Source of the DNA: CAVOGJ01 sp963695405
GTDB lineage: Bacteria > Planctomycetota > Planctomycetia > Pirellulales > Pirellulaceae
DNA length: 64,000 nucleotides
NCBI GenBank assembly: GCA_963695405.1
Contig: CAVOGJ010000008.1
Location: forward strand, 124,001 to 188,000
Direction of reading: 5' to 3'
Shown here in pieces: positions 8,609 through 17,997 of the stretch. How positions within the stretch are numbered: the first letter of the stretch is position 1; each line of letters starts with the position of its first letter. The position numbers and the translations under genes are program-made. Under the pieces are notes generated by a model. It did no database searches. It was not told the origin of the DNA and was given only the letters and a program-made list of their open reading frames with translations.

Positions 8609-10468
8609 ATGAGTGATCTGCTTCCGAAGTGTCCTTCATGCCACGCCTCTCTTTCGATCTCGCTGGCAGCCGATCCGGCCTCGATCGTCGTCTGCGATGC
8701 GTGTGGGCAAGAAGCGTTGCTCCGCGATCTCCTTGCCAGCCAGAACGATACGGGACTTGATGACCTCACATCGGCAGCAATCGTCGAGCAGCCGTTGGAC
8801 GACCTTCCATTGGATTCGTTGGAGGATAGCGAAATAGAACTCGACTTCGACGAGTTGGACGATGAAGACTTCGTTGCCGACTTAGGAGAAACGTCGCCTG
8901 ACGTAGGTACCGGCGTCCCCCTGAAGCCAACCGACAAGCCGGAGATCCAGGAATTGGACACTGAGGACTGGTTAATTGAGGACATTGCTGGAGATGAGAC
9001 AAATCTTGAGCATGAGGATACCCTGGTCGAAGAGAGTCGGAGTGGCGCCTTTGAGTTCGACGGCCATTTCTCCGGTGCTCAGGTTACACTCAACGCCGAT
9101 TCGGGTAAGCCATCGATTGACATGAAAGAGGACCCAAGCCCCACCTTTGAATTTGCATCCGACTCGGATCCTGCGGTGCCTGGGGCTGATGCCATCGAAT
9201 CGATAGAAGATGTATCGGCCAGCGTGGACGAGTCCGAAACATTCACCACACGGTCGGCAGCTGGAACAACGGAAGCGATGGCAGCGCCGGCCCGTCGCAG
9301 GGGACTTGTCGGTAACGTCCTGCGAGCACTCATCGTCTTTTTCGCTGTGCTGGTGCTCCTGCAGTTTATCGTTTGGTGGGGTCTCGGAATCGACCCGGTG
9401 GGAGTGGCGGCCGTGATGCCCGCGCCCCTCGATCGGATCGCGCCGGCGCAACTTCGCCCGTCGTCGGCTCGTGCGCCCATCAACTACATCCCGCCTCCGG
9501 ACGGTTTTTACGACGACGAGGAAGATGAAGATCCGGCCGACGACACCGGCGAGACGAGCAAAATCGGCGACGTCGCGGAAAACGCGAGCGGTATTGCGAC
9601 ACCTGACGACTCGGCGTTGGCGGGGGACGAAGCCACGGAAAGCGAATCGCCCGAGCCGATTGCGGCGGTTGACGAAGGACCAACGCCACCACCATTCGCC
9701 GCGGCGGGGTCGTCCAATGCATCGCCGGACGGGGTCGCCAGGGAAGGACAGCTGTCGAATGATCTCTCACGGGACGCGGACGAACGGGTCGCAGCGGAAG
9801 CGGACGCCGGCGAATTGTTAGGGGCCGCCGCGCCTCCCGTCGTCGAGGAAGCGTCGGAATTCGCCGATTTCGGACCTCGTGGTTTCCCCACGTATACTAG
9901 CGAGGAACTAGCCGCCACGTTCGCTACCGCCCTCCAAACGCATCAAGCGTTTGATCAGGCCTATCTGACCGATTCGCCGGAAACCCGGAAGGCAGCGGCG
10001 GCTTTTTATATCGCATGGTGCGAAATGGCCGAACGGGCGACACTGGTCGACCGTGAGGGTGCCGAAGCCATCCTCGCCGAGTCGCGAGCGATGATGGCGG
10101 AGATTGCCAAGGAGCCCGAAAAGCAGATCCTGCTGGCGCGTTGGGCCGTTGGATGGCTTTCGCCGCGGCAGCGAGCCAAAATGCAGGAACGAACTTCAGG
10201 CGTTGTGCTGGCCGGTGAAGTCCAATCGGTACGCCCGATCGGTGACTATTTTGAATATCGGCTCTCATTACTCGACAACGATCGGACGTCGATCGTGATC
10301 GTTTCGCGGCTTCATCCTGAACGAAATGATTTAACCGATTTCTCGAAAGGTGCCCGCATCCTGGTCTTGGGAGTCGAGGTGGATCGCCCTCAAGATGTCT
10401 TGCCAACCTACGAAGGAAATAGTCCCTCGGTGATTTACACGACTGACGAAGTCGTCGCCCTTCCTTAA
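8609..10468 (+). CDS. Zinc-ribbon protein with one membrane span, function unknown
   Basis: From the ATG at 8609 the product has 619 aa. An upstream in-frame start at 8588 is less likely, because the domain starts right here. Residues 7-32 hold two CxxC pairs (C8-C11, C29-C32), as in a zinc-ribbon of the MJ0042/zinc-finger-like type. An acidic, low-complexity region follows up to about residue 220. Then comes one strong membrane helix (about 235-258, LRALIVFFAVLVLLQFIVWW), another acidic Ala/Glu/Asp-rich linker and a conserved-looking C-terminal domain of about 190 residues. The layout suggests a cytosolic zinc-ribbon tethered to a periplasmic domain. I do not recognise the family. It ends 11 nt before the amidase and may be co-transcribed with it. 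Confidence 0.75.
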   Translation: MSDLLPKCPSCHASLSISLAADPASIVVCDACGQEALLRDLLASQNDTGLDDLTSAAIVEQPLDDLPLDSLEDSEIELDFDELDDEDFVADLGETSPDVGTGVPLKPTDKPEIQELDTEDWLIEDIAGDETNLEHEDTLVEESRSGAFEFDGHFSGAQVTLNADSGKPSIDMKEDPSPTFEFASDSDPAVPGADAIESIEDVSASVDESETFTTRSAAGTTEAMAAPARRRGLVGNVLRALIVFFAVLVLLQFIVWWGLGIDPVGVAAVMPAPLDRIAPAQLRPSSARAPINYIPPPDGFYDDEEDEDPADDTGETSKIGDVAENASGIATPDDSALAGDEATESESPEPIAAVDEGPTPPPFAAAGSSNASPDGVAREGQLSNDLSRDADERVAAEADAGELLGAAAPPVVEEASEFADFGPRGFPTYTSEELAATFATALQTHQAFDQAYLTDSPETRKAAAAFYIAWCEMAERATLVDREGAEAILAESRAMMAEIAKEPEKQILLARWAVGWLSPRQRAKMQERTSGVVLAGEVQSVRPIGDYFEYRLSLLDNDRTSIVIVSRLHPERNDLTDFSKGARILVLGVEVDRPQDVLPTYEGNSPSVIYTTDEVVALP

Positions 10469-10479
10469 GTAAGAATCGA

Positions 10480-12078
10480 ATGGATGCTACTCGCGGCCCA
10501 TCGGAAGGCATACGTGCGGCTGCCGATCTGGTGAAGATCGGCGGCTGCGAGCTGGCACGATTGATCGCGGATCGAGCGGTGACTTCGGAGGAAGTTGTAT
10601 CGGCGCACATTCGTCGCATTGAATTAATCTCGCCGAAGATCAACGCCGTTTCGATCCGCCGTTTCGAGCACGCCCTGGAAGAATCCCGTCGTGCCGATCA
10701 GATGGTGCTAACCGATGAATTGCTGCCGCCGCTGCATGGGGTCCCGATCTCCGTCAAGCAGACGATCGACGTGGCGGGGCTGCCGACCGAGTGGGGCACG
10801 ACTGGTAGTATCGCCGCAGCGGCCGCAGCGGATGCCGCAGCAGTCCAGCGACTCCGTCGAGCCGGTGCGATTGTCCTCGTCAAGACGAGCGTGCCACAAC
10901 TGGCGTTCTATTATGAAACAGATAATCCGGTGCTGGGTTGCACCCACAACCCCTGGAACACGGACAGAACCTGTGGCGGCAGCAGTGGAGGTGAGGCGGC
11001 CTTGATCGCCGCCGGTGGGAGTCCGCTGGGGCTTGCCACTGATCTCGGTGGCAGCATTCGTGTGCCGGCTCACTTCTGTGGCATTCAATCCTTAATGCCG
11101 ACCCCAGCCGCCGTGTCGACATCGGGTGTCCTTTGTCTTGGATTGGGCCACGCGCTTGACCTCTCCGTCGGGCCCATGGCCCGTCACGTGGAAGACGTAA
11201 TCCGGGCGTACGAGTGCCTGGCGGACGGGGCCACGCCATCGATTGGCACCTCCGTGACACCCACTCAAACTCCGCGGCATCCGCAACTGTCAGAGTTGCG
11301 AATGGCGGCGCTGGTGAGCGATAGTTACTTCCCTCCCTCTCCGGCCATCCGCCGCGCCGTGGAACAAGCGGCTCAATCGATGGCGGACCGAGGTGCAACC
11401 CTTGTTGATATGGAGTGGCCTTCGTGCCGCGAAGTGATAGAGCTCTACGTCAGTCTTCTAAGCGCTGACGGGGGCGCCGAGATGCGGCGTGCTCTCGAGG
11501 GCAGCCGGCGCGACCCGCGGATTGGTAAGTTGCTACGACTGGCAGGCTTGCCTTCTGCGGCGCGACGCGTGATTGCGGACCTTGCCGATTGGAAGCAGCA
11601 GGCGATCGAGGCCCACCTGCTCCGCGTGTCTCGTCGTCGCACCTGCGACGAATACTGGCAGCTGACCAATGCACTCAATCGTTTTCGGAACGAATTTCAC
11701 CAGCGGATGGATCGCGCGGCCGTCGACGCCGTTCTTCTTCCGCCGTTTGGACTGGCGGCTGTCCCCCACGGGCGTTCCATGGACCTGCTCGCCGCTGGCT
11801 GTTATGCAATGTTGCCAAACTTACTGGGTCTACCAACGGGAGTGGTCTCGTTGACGCGGGTCAAAGCCGGCGAGGAGTCCGATCGAGCGTCAGCGGCCGA
11901 TCGGGTCGTGCGACTTGCGGCTCGTTGCGAGCAAGGCACGGCCGGCCTTCCTGTGGGCGTACAAATCATGGGCCGGGCCTGGCGAGAGGATGTCGTCATG
12001 GCGATCATGCTGTCTCTTGAGTCGCAGTTCTCCGACCATCCAGATTATCCAGCCCGCCAACTGCCAGAAATCGGCTAG
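10480..12078 (+). CDS. Amidase signature family enzyme
   Basis: The 532-residue protein carries the amidase signature catalytic triad. Lys93 is in VPISVKQTID, the cis-Ser S168 is in GGSSGGE, and nucleophile S192 is in LGGSIRVPA. The 24-residue spacing between the two serines matches the family. Such enzymes hydrolyse amide bonds in small molecules. GatA, the tRNA amidotransferase subunit, is a relative, but here no gatB or gatC neighbours are present and the length and C-terminal part resemble FAAH-like or general amidases. The substrate is unknown. It is expected in the cytosol, as no signal peptide is visible. It follows the zinc-ribbon gene by 11 nt. Confidence 0.87.
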   Translation: MDATRGPSEGIRAAADLVKIGGCELARLIADRAVTSEEVVSAHIRRIELISPKINAVSIRRFEHALEESRRADQMVLTDELLPPLHGVPISVKQTIDVAGLPTEWGTTGSIAAAAAADAAAVQRLRRAGAIVLVKTSVPQLAFYYETDNPVLGCTHNPWNTDRTCGGSSGGEAALIAAGGSPLGLATDLGGSIRVPAHFCGIQSLMPTPAAVSTSGVLCLGLGHALDLSVGPMARHVEDVIRAYECLADGATPSIGTSVTPTQTPRHPQLSELRMAALVSDSYFPPSPAIRRAVEQAAQSMADRGATLVDMEWPSCREVIELYVSLLSADGGAEMRRALEGSRRDPRIGKLLRLAGLPSAARRVIADLADWKQQAIEAHLLRVSRRRTCDEYWQLTNALNRFRNEFHQRMDRAAVDAVLLPPFGLAAVPHGRSMDLLAAGCYAMLPNLLGLPTGVVSLTRVKAGEESDRASAADRVVRLAARCEQGTAGLPVGVQIMGRAWREDVVMAIMLSLESQFSDHPDYPARQLPEIG

Positions 12079-12168
12079 CCAGCGGTGTACCAAGCCCCGT
12101 GTCCCCTGGCATTTGCGGCTGAGCTTCGGCCTGAGTCAACACACTTCACCAGCCCGTGGTGCGGGCGG

Positions 12169-12699
12169 CTAATACTCAATCAGGCGGAATACGGGCCGCG
12201 GCGCAATCTTCTCGGCGCCACCCAGCCCGAGCAACTCGATCAGAAACGCACAACAAACGACTTCGGCACCGGCCTTTTCCACAAGTTGGCAACAGGCGTC
12301 GACCGTTCCGCCCGTCGCCAGCAGATCGTCGATGACGAGTACCCGCTGTCCGTCAGAAATTCCGTCGATGTGGATCTCCAACGTGTCAGTCCCATATTCC
12401 AATTCATAGTCATGCGAGTGGGTCGCCGACGGCAACTTCCCCGGCTTGCGAACGGGTACGAACGCACGATTCAATTCGAGCGCTAGGGGCGCCGCAAAAA
12501 TAAAGCCCCGCGCTTCGGCAGCCACGATGACATCTATCGACTCGTCGCGAAAACGTTCCGCCAACAAACGAATGGACTCGCGAAAGGCCACGGGGGATGC
12601 CAGCAACGGCGTGATATCTCGAAAGAGAATTCCCTGCTTGGGAAAATCAGGAACCGCTCGAATGAATGCTCTCAGATCCACAAAACCTGTGCTCGTCAT
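12169..12699 (-). CDS. apt: Adenine phosphoribosyltransferase
   Basis: I start at the ATG at 12699, giving 176 aa, which matches the family size of 170-180; a longer upstream frame has no family similarity. Motifs are the N-terminal FPKQGILFRDITPLL and the PRPP-binding loop RVLVIDDLLATGGT. The enzyme converts adenine and PRPP to AMP plus pyrophosphate in purine salvage, in the cytosol. It lies downstream of the sigma factor gene on the same strand, with about 157 nt between, so a separate promoter is possible. The C-terminus EKIAPRPVFRLIEY is complete. Confidence 0.92.
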   Translation of the reverse strand: MTSTGFVDLRAFIRAVPDFPKQGILFRDITPLLASPVAFRESIRLLAERFRDESIDVIVAAEARGFIFAAPLALELNRAFVPVRKPGKLPSATHSHDYELEYGTDTLEIHIDGISDGQRVLVIDDLLATGGTVDACCQLVEKAGAEVVCCAFLIELLGLGGAEKIAPRPVFRLIEY

Positions 12700-12856
12700 T
12701 TCAGGTCTCAACCGTGCGGAGGAAACGAATGCGGTCGCACTTGCAATCGGGCGAGAGCCAGCGCGAGGTGATGACAAATATAGCGGGCGACGCGCGTTCC
12801 ACCTAGGGCGTGAGCGGGTGGTCGTGGCGACGGGGAGGTGAGCCACGAGGCCCGGT

Positions 12857-13774
12857 TCATGAGCGGAATGGAAAACCGACCAAGGGACCGGCCAAGGCGT
12901 GCGGTCGTCCCCGATCCTCGAGACTGTCGGCCAGCTTTTTCAGCGCTTCGGTCTCGATCTGACGCACCCGTTCACGCGTTAAGCCCAGCTCTTCGCCAAT
13001 TTCCTTCAACGTGTGGGGTTCGAGACTATCGAGACCGAACCGCATGCGGAGTACGGTCGCCTCTCGTGCATCCATGACTTCCATCATCTCCCGCACATGA
13101 CGAAGCACGTCGTGTTCGAGCAACTCATCCTCGGGTGTCTTGGCCCGCTCATCCATGACCATGTCCCCGAGCGACCATCCGGCCTCGGATTGGTCCGTCT
13201 GTGGAGTCGCATTGTAGATCTTGATGGCCTTCTTCACGATAGGTAGTTTGCGCTTCGGCAAACCGAGGATGCGAGCTACCTCTTCCGGCGTGGGTGTGCG
13301 TCCCAGTTCCTCGGCCAAACGCGAACTCGCTCGACGCCACTTCGAAAGTAGCTCGACCATATAGGCGGGAATGCGAATCGTTTTGGCCGAATTGATTAAG
13401 GCTCGTTTGATCGACTGCTTGATCCAATAACTGGCGTACGTACTGAATCGAGTTCCAACATCGGGGTCGAATCCCTCCACGGCGCGGAGCAGACCCAAAT
13501 TGCCTTCCTCAATCAAATCCTGCAAACTCAAGCCTTTCCCCGTATAGCCACGGGCAATGTTCACGACCAAGCGTAAGTTGGCCCGCACCATGCGATCCCG
13601 AGCACAAACATCCCCTTCTGCGATGGCTCGCGCCAACTCCTTCTCATCCGCGGCAGTCAACAGTGAGGTCTCGTTGATTTCACGCAAATAGGTTTCCAAC
13701 GGCGTCTGCACGGAAGACGAAGAAACGGGGACATTGGACTCGAGAGCCTCATTTTTGCGCTGGGCGGTCGTCAT
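12857..13774 (-). CDS. RNA polymerase sigma factor, RpoD/SigA family (short form)
   Basis: The 305-residue protein has sigma-70 region 1.2 (TPLETYLREINE near residue 23), region 2 with NLRLVVNIARGYTGKGLSL, LIEEGNLGLLRAVEGFDP and FSTYASYWIKQSIKRAL, region 3, and region 4 with the helix-turn-helix LKEIGEELGLTRERVRQIE. It lacks the long N-terminal region 1.1 of primary RpoD, so it resembles group 1/2 sigma factors such as RpoS or cyanobacterial group 2. It should recognise -35/-10 promoters of the standard type. Starts at ATG 13774 with AAGG nearby. The upstream 600 nt contains no gene, leaving room for regulation. Whether it is the main housekeeping sigma cannot be judged here. Confidence 0.9.
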   Translation of the reverse strand: MTTAQRKNEALESNVPVSSSSVQTPLETYLREINETSLLTAADEKELARAIAEGDVCARDRMVRANLRLVVNIARGYTGKGLSLQDLIEEGNLGLLRAVEGFDPDVGTRFSTYASYWIKQSIKRALINSAKTIRIPAYMVELLSKWRRASSRLAEELGRTPTPEEVARILGLPKRKLPIVKKAIKIYNATPQTDQSEAGWSLGDMVMDERAKTPEDELLEHDVLRHVREMMEVMDAREATVLRMRFGLDSLEPHTLKEIGEELGLTRERVRQIETEALKKLADSLEDRGRPHALAGPLVGFPFRS

Positions 13775-14392
13775 GAACGGTTACCTTGAGCTGGCGGAAT
13801 GGGAACAATCAAGGCTATCGACCAGCCGAGCCGCTGGCTGGAGTGTCGGGCGAAGCTGCGGGATTAAGAGCCTGGAAAGCATTGCTCGGCAGGCAAGGCT
13901 CCTGACGGTCGTAAGGCCAAAGGCAACGGCCATCCCCGCCGCAGCGCCCCCAGGACCGAACAACCGTTATGTTCAATCCCCAGGCTAACTGACGCCGCCC
14001 CCCACAGGACTCGTGATGGGAACAATTGGTTCTTTCCCCCAACCTGTCCACATCGTGCCGATGTACGGCAAGAAAATGAAACGAATGACTCTTGTCAGTT
14101 GACCGCTGCCAATTAGTCTCGAATAAGCGGCACACAGATCTACCGGCTGCCTCGGCGGACGGTTTTTCGAGTCACACAGCCGAATCGATTCGCGCCGGCA
14201 GGTGTCGACTCGATGCGAACGATCGAACGGAACGCTCCCTTGAGATGTCTCTGGGCCATCTCCATCTGAAGGCGAGTTATGGAGTGCACGTAGAACCGCT
14301 GGACGATGCTGTCCAGGGAGCCGACGCGCACTGGACGAAGTATAACTGCCAAAGTTAATGAGATAGAACCCGACGAACGGAGAACATGTTCC
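13775..14392. other. Long intergenic region between divergent genes, no gene recognised
   Basis: About 620 bases separate the sigma factor gene (minus) from a PEP-CTERM gene (plus). Open frames here lack ribosome binding sites and look random. TTGACC at 14099-14104 is a fair -35 box for the plus strand, but only poor -10 candidates follow. Both gene promoters should lie here. Confidence 0.4.
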
Positions 14393-15010
14393 ATGAAGTC
14401 AGACCACCTCGCGACGCTCATCGCGTGCATCTTGTTCACCTGCCACGCGACGGCAAATGCCGCCTTTGACCCCAACTGGTTTGATTTCACAGGTTGGGAC
14501 CATGAGACGATTTTGACGGGTGGTCAGACGTTCCCGAATATTTACCAAGATATTGATGTCACCGTCACCGGAGTCGGTGTCAATGAGGTTCCCAGTATCT
14601 TCGATGGCAGCAATATCCGTACGGGCGCCGACACCGGATCGATGAACTTCAACTTTAGCTTTACTAAAACGCTCGATATCATCATCGACGTGCAAAGCCT
14701 TGATTTACTCGAATCGCTGGCGGTCACCAGCACGAGTACTCCGACGTATACGCATAACCTGGGGGCCATGCCAGGCACGAGCGAAGCGGGAGTTCTGGCC
14801 GGCAGCGGTTTCGGTTTTGGTTCGTCGGGAGCCGCTCGCGGCATCATCGAGATCGACAACATTTCCGCCTTTACCTGGGCCTACGCCTCCAGCCGCGACG
14901 ACAAGTATGAATGGTTTCGCGTGGGCACACCGATCTCCGTACCCGAGCCGCAATCCTGGACACTCGTACTGATGGGGGCATTCGCGGGGCTACGTCCCCG
15001 CCGCCGGTAA
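14393..15010 (+). CDS. Exported PEP-CTERM protein, function unknown
   Basis: Starting at the ATG at 14393, preceded by CGGAG, the product has 205 aa. It has a signal peptide ending in HATANAAFDP and a C-terminal VPEPQSWTLVLMGAFAG followed by RPRRR, a PEP-CTERM sorting tail. The body is rich in Thr, Ser and Gly with beta-strand character (FNFSFTKTLDIIIDVQSL). No catalytic motif or named domain is visible. It should be exported and sorted to the surface by an exosortase system, which is not encoded in this window. An upstream in-frame ATG at 14306 would place 29 charged residues before the signal and is less likely. Confidence 0.8.
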   Translation: MKSDHLATLIACILFTCHATANAAFDPNWFDFTGWDHETILTGGQTFPNIYQDIDVTVTGVGVNEVPSIFDGSNIRTGADTGSMNFNFSFTKTLDIIIDVQSLDLLESLAVTSTSTPTYTHNLGAMPGTSEAGVLAGSGFGFGSSGAARGIIEIDNISAFTWAYASSRDDKYEWFRVGTPISVPEPQSWTLVLMGAFAGLRPRRR

Positions 15011-15080
15011 GCGAGTGTATCGACGAGACGTGCACACTCGCTCGTTATCGTGGCGTTCAAAACCGAGCACGGGGCCGAAG

Positions 15081-15115
15081 AAAAAATGGCCCTGGCGATC
15101 TGACGCCAGGGCCAT
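15081..15115 (-). terminator. Intrinsic terminator of rpsA
   Basis: A perfect 12-bp inverted repeat (ATGGCCCTGGCG at 15086-15097 and its complement at 15104-15115) has a 6-nt loop and a T-run on the minus strand from 15086 to 15081. It lies 37 nt past the rpsA stop. The convergent PEP-CTERM gene ends at 15010, so it may act in both directions. Confidence 0.85.
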
Positions 15116-15151
15116 GCTTCTTGTGGTGGAGCTACCGGGTTTTCCGGCCGC

Positions 15152-17035
15152 CTAATCGGTACCGGCAGCTTCATCCCCGGCAGTTGGTTCCGCCTCGGCA
15201 GCTTCATCCCCGGCAGTTGGTTTCGCCTCGGCAGCTGGTGCGTCGGTAGCGAGTGACGGTTTAATCAGCGGACCGCCAGACCCCAGACCGCCTTTGAGGT
15301 TGCTGGGATCAATGGCCGGCTTCACGGCGGACCGATCCGCATCGCTGCTTTGATCCATTTCCGAGATGCCGTCATCCTCGGCCCACTCGACTCGCTTGCG
15401 CGAGAGACCGATCTTGCGATCCTGCGTATCGACGCGCAGCACCTTGACCTCGATCTCATCGCCCACTTTGACGACCTCTTCTGCGTTCTCCACTTTGTGG
15501 TCGGCCAGCTCAGAAATGTGCAGCAGCCCCTCGAGGCCGTCCTCGAGACCGACAAAAACGCCAAAGTTCGTAATCTTGGTGACCGTGCCCGTAATCAGCT
15601 GACCTGGCTGGTACTTATTAGGAATCATTTCCTCCCACGGATCGGCATCCATCTGCTTTAGACCGAGGGCGATCCGACGGCGATCGGGATCGACCGACAG
15701 CACCTTACACTCAACGTCTTGGCCCTTCTCCAGCACCTCACTCGGATGGCTGATCTTCCTCGTCCAGGACATGTCCGACACGTGGAGTAGACCGTCAATC
15801 CCTTCCTCGAGCTCGACAAAAGCGCCGTAGTTGGTCAGGTTGCGGACCTTTCCGTTAACGAGTTTTTCGATCGGGTAGCGTTCGACAACATTCGTCCAGG
15901 GATTCTCTTGCGTCTGCTTCATGCCGAGCGAGATTTCCTGTTTCTTCTTGTCGATACCAAGCACGACGACGTCAATTTCATCACCAATCTGTACTAGTTC
16001 GCTCGGATGGCTGACTCGTTTGGTCCACGACATCTCGCTGATGTGTACGAGTCCCTCGATACCTTCTTCCAGCTTCACAAACGCGCCGTAGGTCATGACA
16101 TTGACGACTGTCCCCTTGACGGTGCTGCCCGGCGGATACTTCTCCTCGACATTCTCCCAGGGGCTCGCTTCTTTCTGCTTCAGTCCGAGTGCGATCTTCC
16201 CCTTCTCTTGATCGATATTCAGGATCATCACCTCAATTTCCTGATCGATCGCAACCACCTCCGAGGGATGACCCACGCGACCCCAACTCATGTCAATGAT
16301 ATGAAGCAAACCGTCGATGCCACCCAGGTCAACGAACGCGCCAAAGTCCGCGATATTTTTGACAACACCCTTGCGCAGCGTACCCACTTCCAGATCCTTG
16401 AGCAGATTCTCACGCGCTTCTAACCGTTCCTTTTCGATCAACGAGCGGCGGCTAACAACGATGTTGCGACGGGCTTCATCGATTTTCAAGACCTCGCATT
16501 GAACGACGCGCCCAATATAATCACCGATATCCGATGGCCGCCGAATGTCGACCTGGCTGGCCGGTAGGAAGACATTGACTCCGATATCGACAAGCAGCCC
16601 GCCCTTGATCTTCCTGGTGACGGTACCGGTGACGACCTGTCCTTCTTCGACCGTCTTCATCATTTCCGTCCAGGCGATGATCTTCTCGGCCTTTCGCTTA
16701 CTCAGCGTGATCATGCCATACGGATCGTCAACTTTCCCGGTGCTATCCTCCAGATCCTCCACAAGCACCTGAAAGGTGTCACCTTCCTTGGGAAGTTCGT
16801 CTTCATCTTCCCATTCGCGGAGGGAAATCACCCCCTCGCTCTTGAACCCCACGTCGACGAGCACAAACTCATCAGAAACCCGTATCACGCGCCCTTCCAC
16901 GATCTTGTTGAGACCGATGTCGTGCTCGGCCTCCAGCGTCGCCAGTCCCGTTTCATCGGCCCCAGCCATCGCCGCTTCGATTTCGGCCGTCAGCGTATCG
17001 TCGTCCAGGTTTCTGATTAAATTACGATTGACCAT
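15152..17035 (-). CDS. rpsA: 30S ribosomal protein S1
   Basis: The ATG at 17035 gives a 627-aa protein. Six S1 RNA-binding repeats lie between about residues 35 and 535. Each has the pattern G-x-V-x-x-I-x-x-F-G-A-F-V (for example VVKNIADFGAFVDL and VTKITNFGVFVGL) followed by LLHISDMSW-like strands. S1 helps mRNA bind the 30S subunit. The C-terminal 70 residues are acidic and low-complexity and end in an 11-residue tandem repeat (AEPTAGDEA type), encoded by a 33-bp DNA repeat. The gene lies 329 nt downstream of plsC, as in the common cmk-plsC-rpsA neighbourhood, although cmk is absent here. An in-frame extension to 17173 has no S1 similarity. Confidence 0.95.
   Translation of the reverse strand: MVNRNLIRNLDDDTLTAEIEAAMAGADETGLATLEAEHDIGLNKIVEGRVIRVSDEFVLVDVGFKSEGVISLREWEDEDELPKEGDTFQVLVEDLEDSTGKVDDPYGMITLSKRKAEKIIAWTEMMKTVEEGQVVTGTVTRKIKGGLLVDIGVNVFLPASQVDIRRPSDIGDYIGRVVQCEVLKIDEARRNIVVSRRSLIEKERLEARENLLKDLEVGTLRKGVVKNIADFGAFVDLGGIDGLLHIIDMSWGRVGHPSEVVAIDQEIEVMILNIDQEKGKIALGLKQKEASPWENVEEKYPPGSTVKGTVVNVMTYGAFVKLEEGIEGLVHISEMSWTKRVSHPSELVQIGDEIDVVVLGIDKKKQEISLGMKQTQENPWTNVVERYPIEKLVNGKVRNLTNYGAFVELEEGIDGLLHVSDMSWTRKISHPSEVLEKGQDVECKVLSVDPDRRRIALGLKQMDADPWEEMIPNKYQPGQLITGTVTKITNFGVFVGLEDGLEGLLHISELADHKVENAEEVVKVGDEIEVKVLRVDTQDRKIGLSRKRVEWAEDDGISEMDQSSDADRSAVKPAIDPSNLKGGLGSGGPLIKPSLATDAPAAEAKPTAGDEAAEAEPTAGDEAAGTD
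15163..15237 (-). repeat. 33-bp tandem repeat inside the 3' end of rpsA
   Basis: Two copies of a 33-bp unit (15163-15195 and 15196-15228), nearly identical with one visible difference, are followed by a partial third copy. The length is a multiple of three, so the repeat adds 11-residue blocks to the disordered S1 tail without breaking the frame. Copy number may vary between strains. Confidence 0.85.
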
Positions 17036-17208
17036 GTATGTTCCCGAATTTTGGTGCGGACCCGCCGCAAGCGCCGTCTGTCGCGCGGCTAAGGGGTGAC
17101 TCGTCCGAGCACAGAGCCTGCCCGGCACCAGAAAAGAAGTAAGAGGATCGTGTGCCGGCCGCTGCCGGAACACCCCAGCCGCAAGAAAAACCGACTCTCA
17201 AGTCCCCG

Positions 17209-17237
17209 AATTTATCACATTCGCGATGCGCCGACAA
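17209..17237 (-). promoter_or_regulatory. Candidate promoter of rpsA
   Basis: On the minus strand TTGTCG (17237-17232) is followed by a 17-nt spacer and TAAATT (17214-17209). This is a four-of-six match to both consensus boxes with ideal spacing. Transcription would begin near 17203, leaving a leader of about 165 nt before the rpsA ATG. Other planctomycete and bacterial rpsA genes have long leaders, so the position is plausible. Confidence 0.4.
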
Positions 17238-17364
17238 CCACAATGGAGGGCCGGCCTGGCCCGTTGCCAGCGGCCTGCGCTGAGCGTCTGGCCACGTGAG
17301 GTACCTTCAGAATGCGGCAAAAAAGGCGTCACGCTCCTCCCTCGTGGTGCAACCGACCCTCGCG

Positions 17365-17994
17365 CTATTGCCGAGCGGTCTGTAGACACGAGTCGAGGGC
17401 CGCCGACATCCGCCGCAGGAGCTCCTCATCGGTGCAGTCGGCCACCTCCTCACGAGCGAGCGGCCGACCTACATGCAGCCGGACCTTCCCGAACCCGGGC
17501 AGGCGCCGCTGCCGTGGCCAGGCCTCGAAAGCACCGGCGATGCCGACGGGCAGCAGCGGAACGGCAGATCGTCGGGCCACCGCCAGAAAGCCCGGCTTGA
17601 GCGGCTGTAAATGCCCATCTTCGGTGCGTGTCCCCTCGGGGAAAATAAGTACCAACTCGCCCCGCTTCAACCGCCGCATCGTCTCCTTCAATCCACCCAA
17701 ACCCATCCCGTCGCGATCGATCGGAATCGCGTCCAGTTGACGGATCCACCAGCCGAGGACAGGCAAGCCGAACAGCGTCTTCCGCGCCAGGTAGTTCATC
17801 CGTCGTGGACAAGCGACCCCGACGAGGACTGGATCGACATAACTCTGGTGGTTGGCGCAGACCAGTGCGCCACCGCTGGTCGGCCAGTGCTCCTGCCCGG
17901 TCACACGAAAGCGGAACAGTACCGTAGCCACGCAGCGAAACGCGAGGCGGACGGCAGCGTAGAGCACCCGGTTAAACCAACTTCGCTGCGCCAT
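17365..17994 (-). CDS. plsC: 1-acyl-sn-glycerol-3-phosphate acyltransferase
   Basis: The 209-residue protein has the acyltransferase motif I NHQSYVDP (H49 and D54, the H-x4-D catalytic pair) and motif III FPEGTRT near residue 118. It transfers an acyl group to lysophosphatidate to form phosphatidate at the inner face of the membrane. An N-terminal hydrophobic segment (LYAAVRLAFRCVATVLF) fits membrane association. The ATG at 17994 follows GGGAG closely. It starts three bases after the expected end of the queC frame (if the queC frameshift is corrected), indicating an operon queC-plsC. Confidence 0.9.
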   Translation of the reverse strand: MAQRSWFNRVLYAAVRLAFRCVATVLFRFRVTGQEHWPTSGGALVCANHQSYVDPVLVGVACPRRMNYLARKTLFGLPVLGWWIRQLDAIPIDRDGMGLGGLKETMRRLKRGELVLIFPEGTRTEDGHLQPLKPGFLAVARRSAVPLLPVGIAGAFEAWPRQRRLPGFGKVRLHVGRPLAREEVADCTDEELLRRMSAALDSCLQTARQ

Positions 17995-17997
17995 GCA

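Noticed and set aside
12700..12846. Longer apt start
   Set aside because: The in-frame extension upstream of the ATG at 12699 adds about 49 residues with no family similarity and a random composition.
13440..13490. tRNA-like T-loop string GGTCGAATCCC inside the sigma factor gene
   Set aside because: No matching acceptor or anticodon stem is found around it, and it lies in coding sequence. Similar GGTTCGAATCC-like strings at 37.7 kb and 50.0 kb are likewise in coding DNA.
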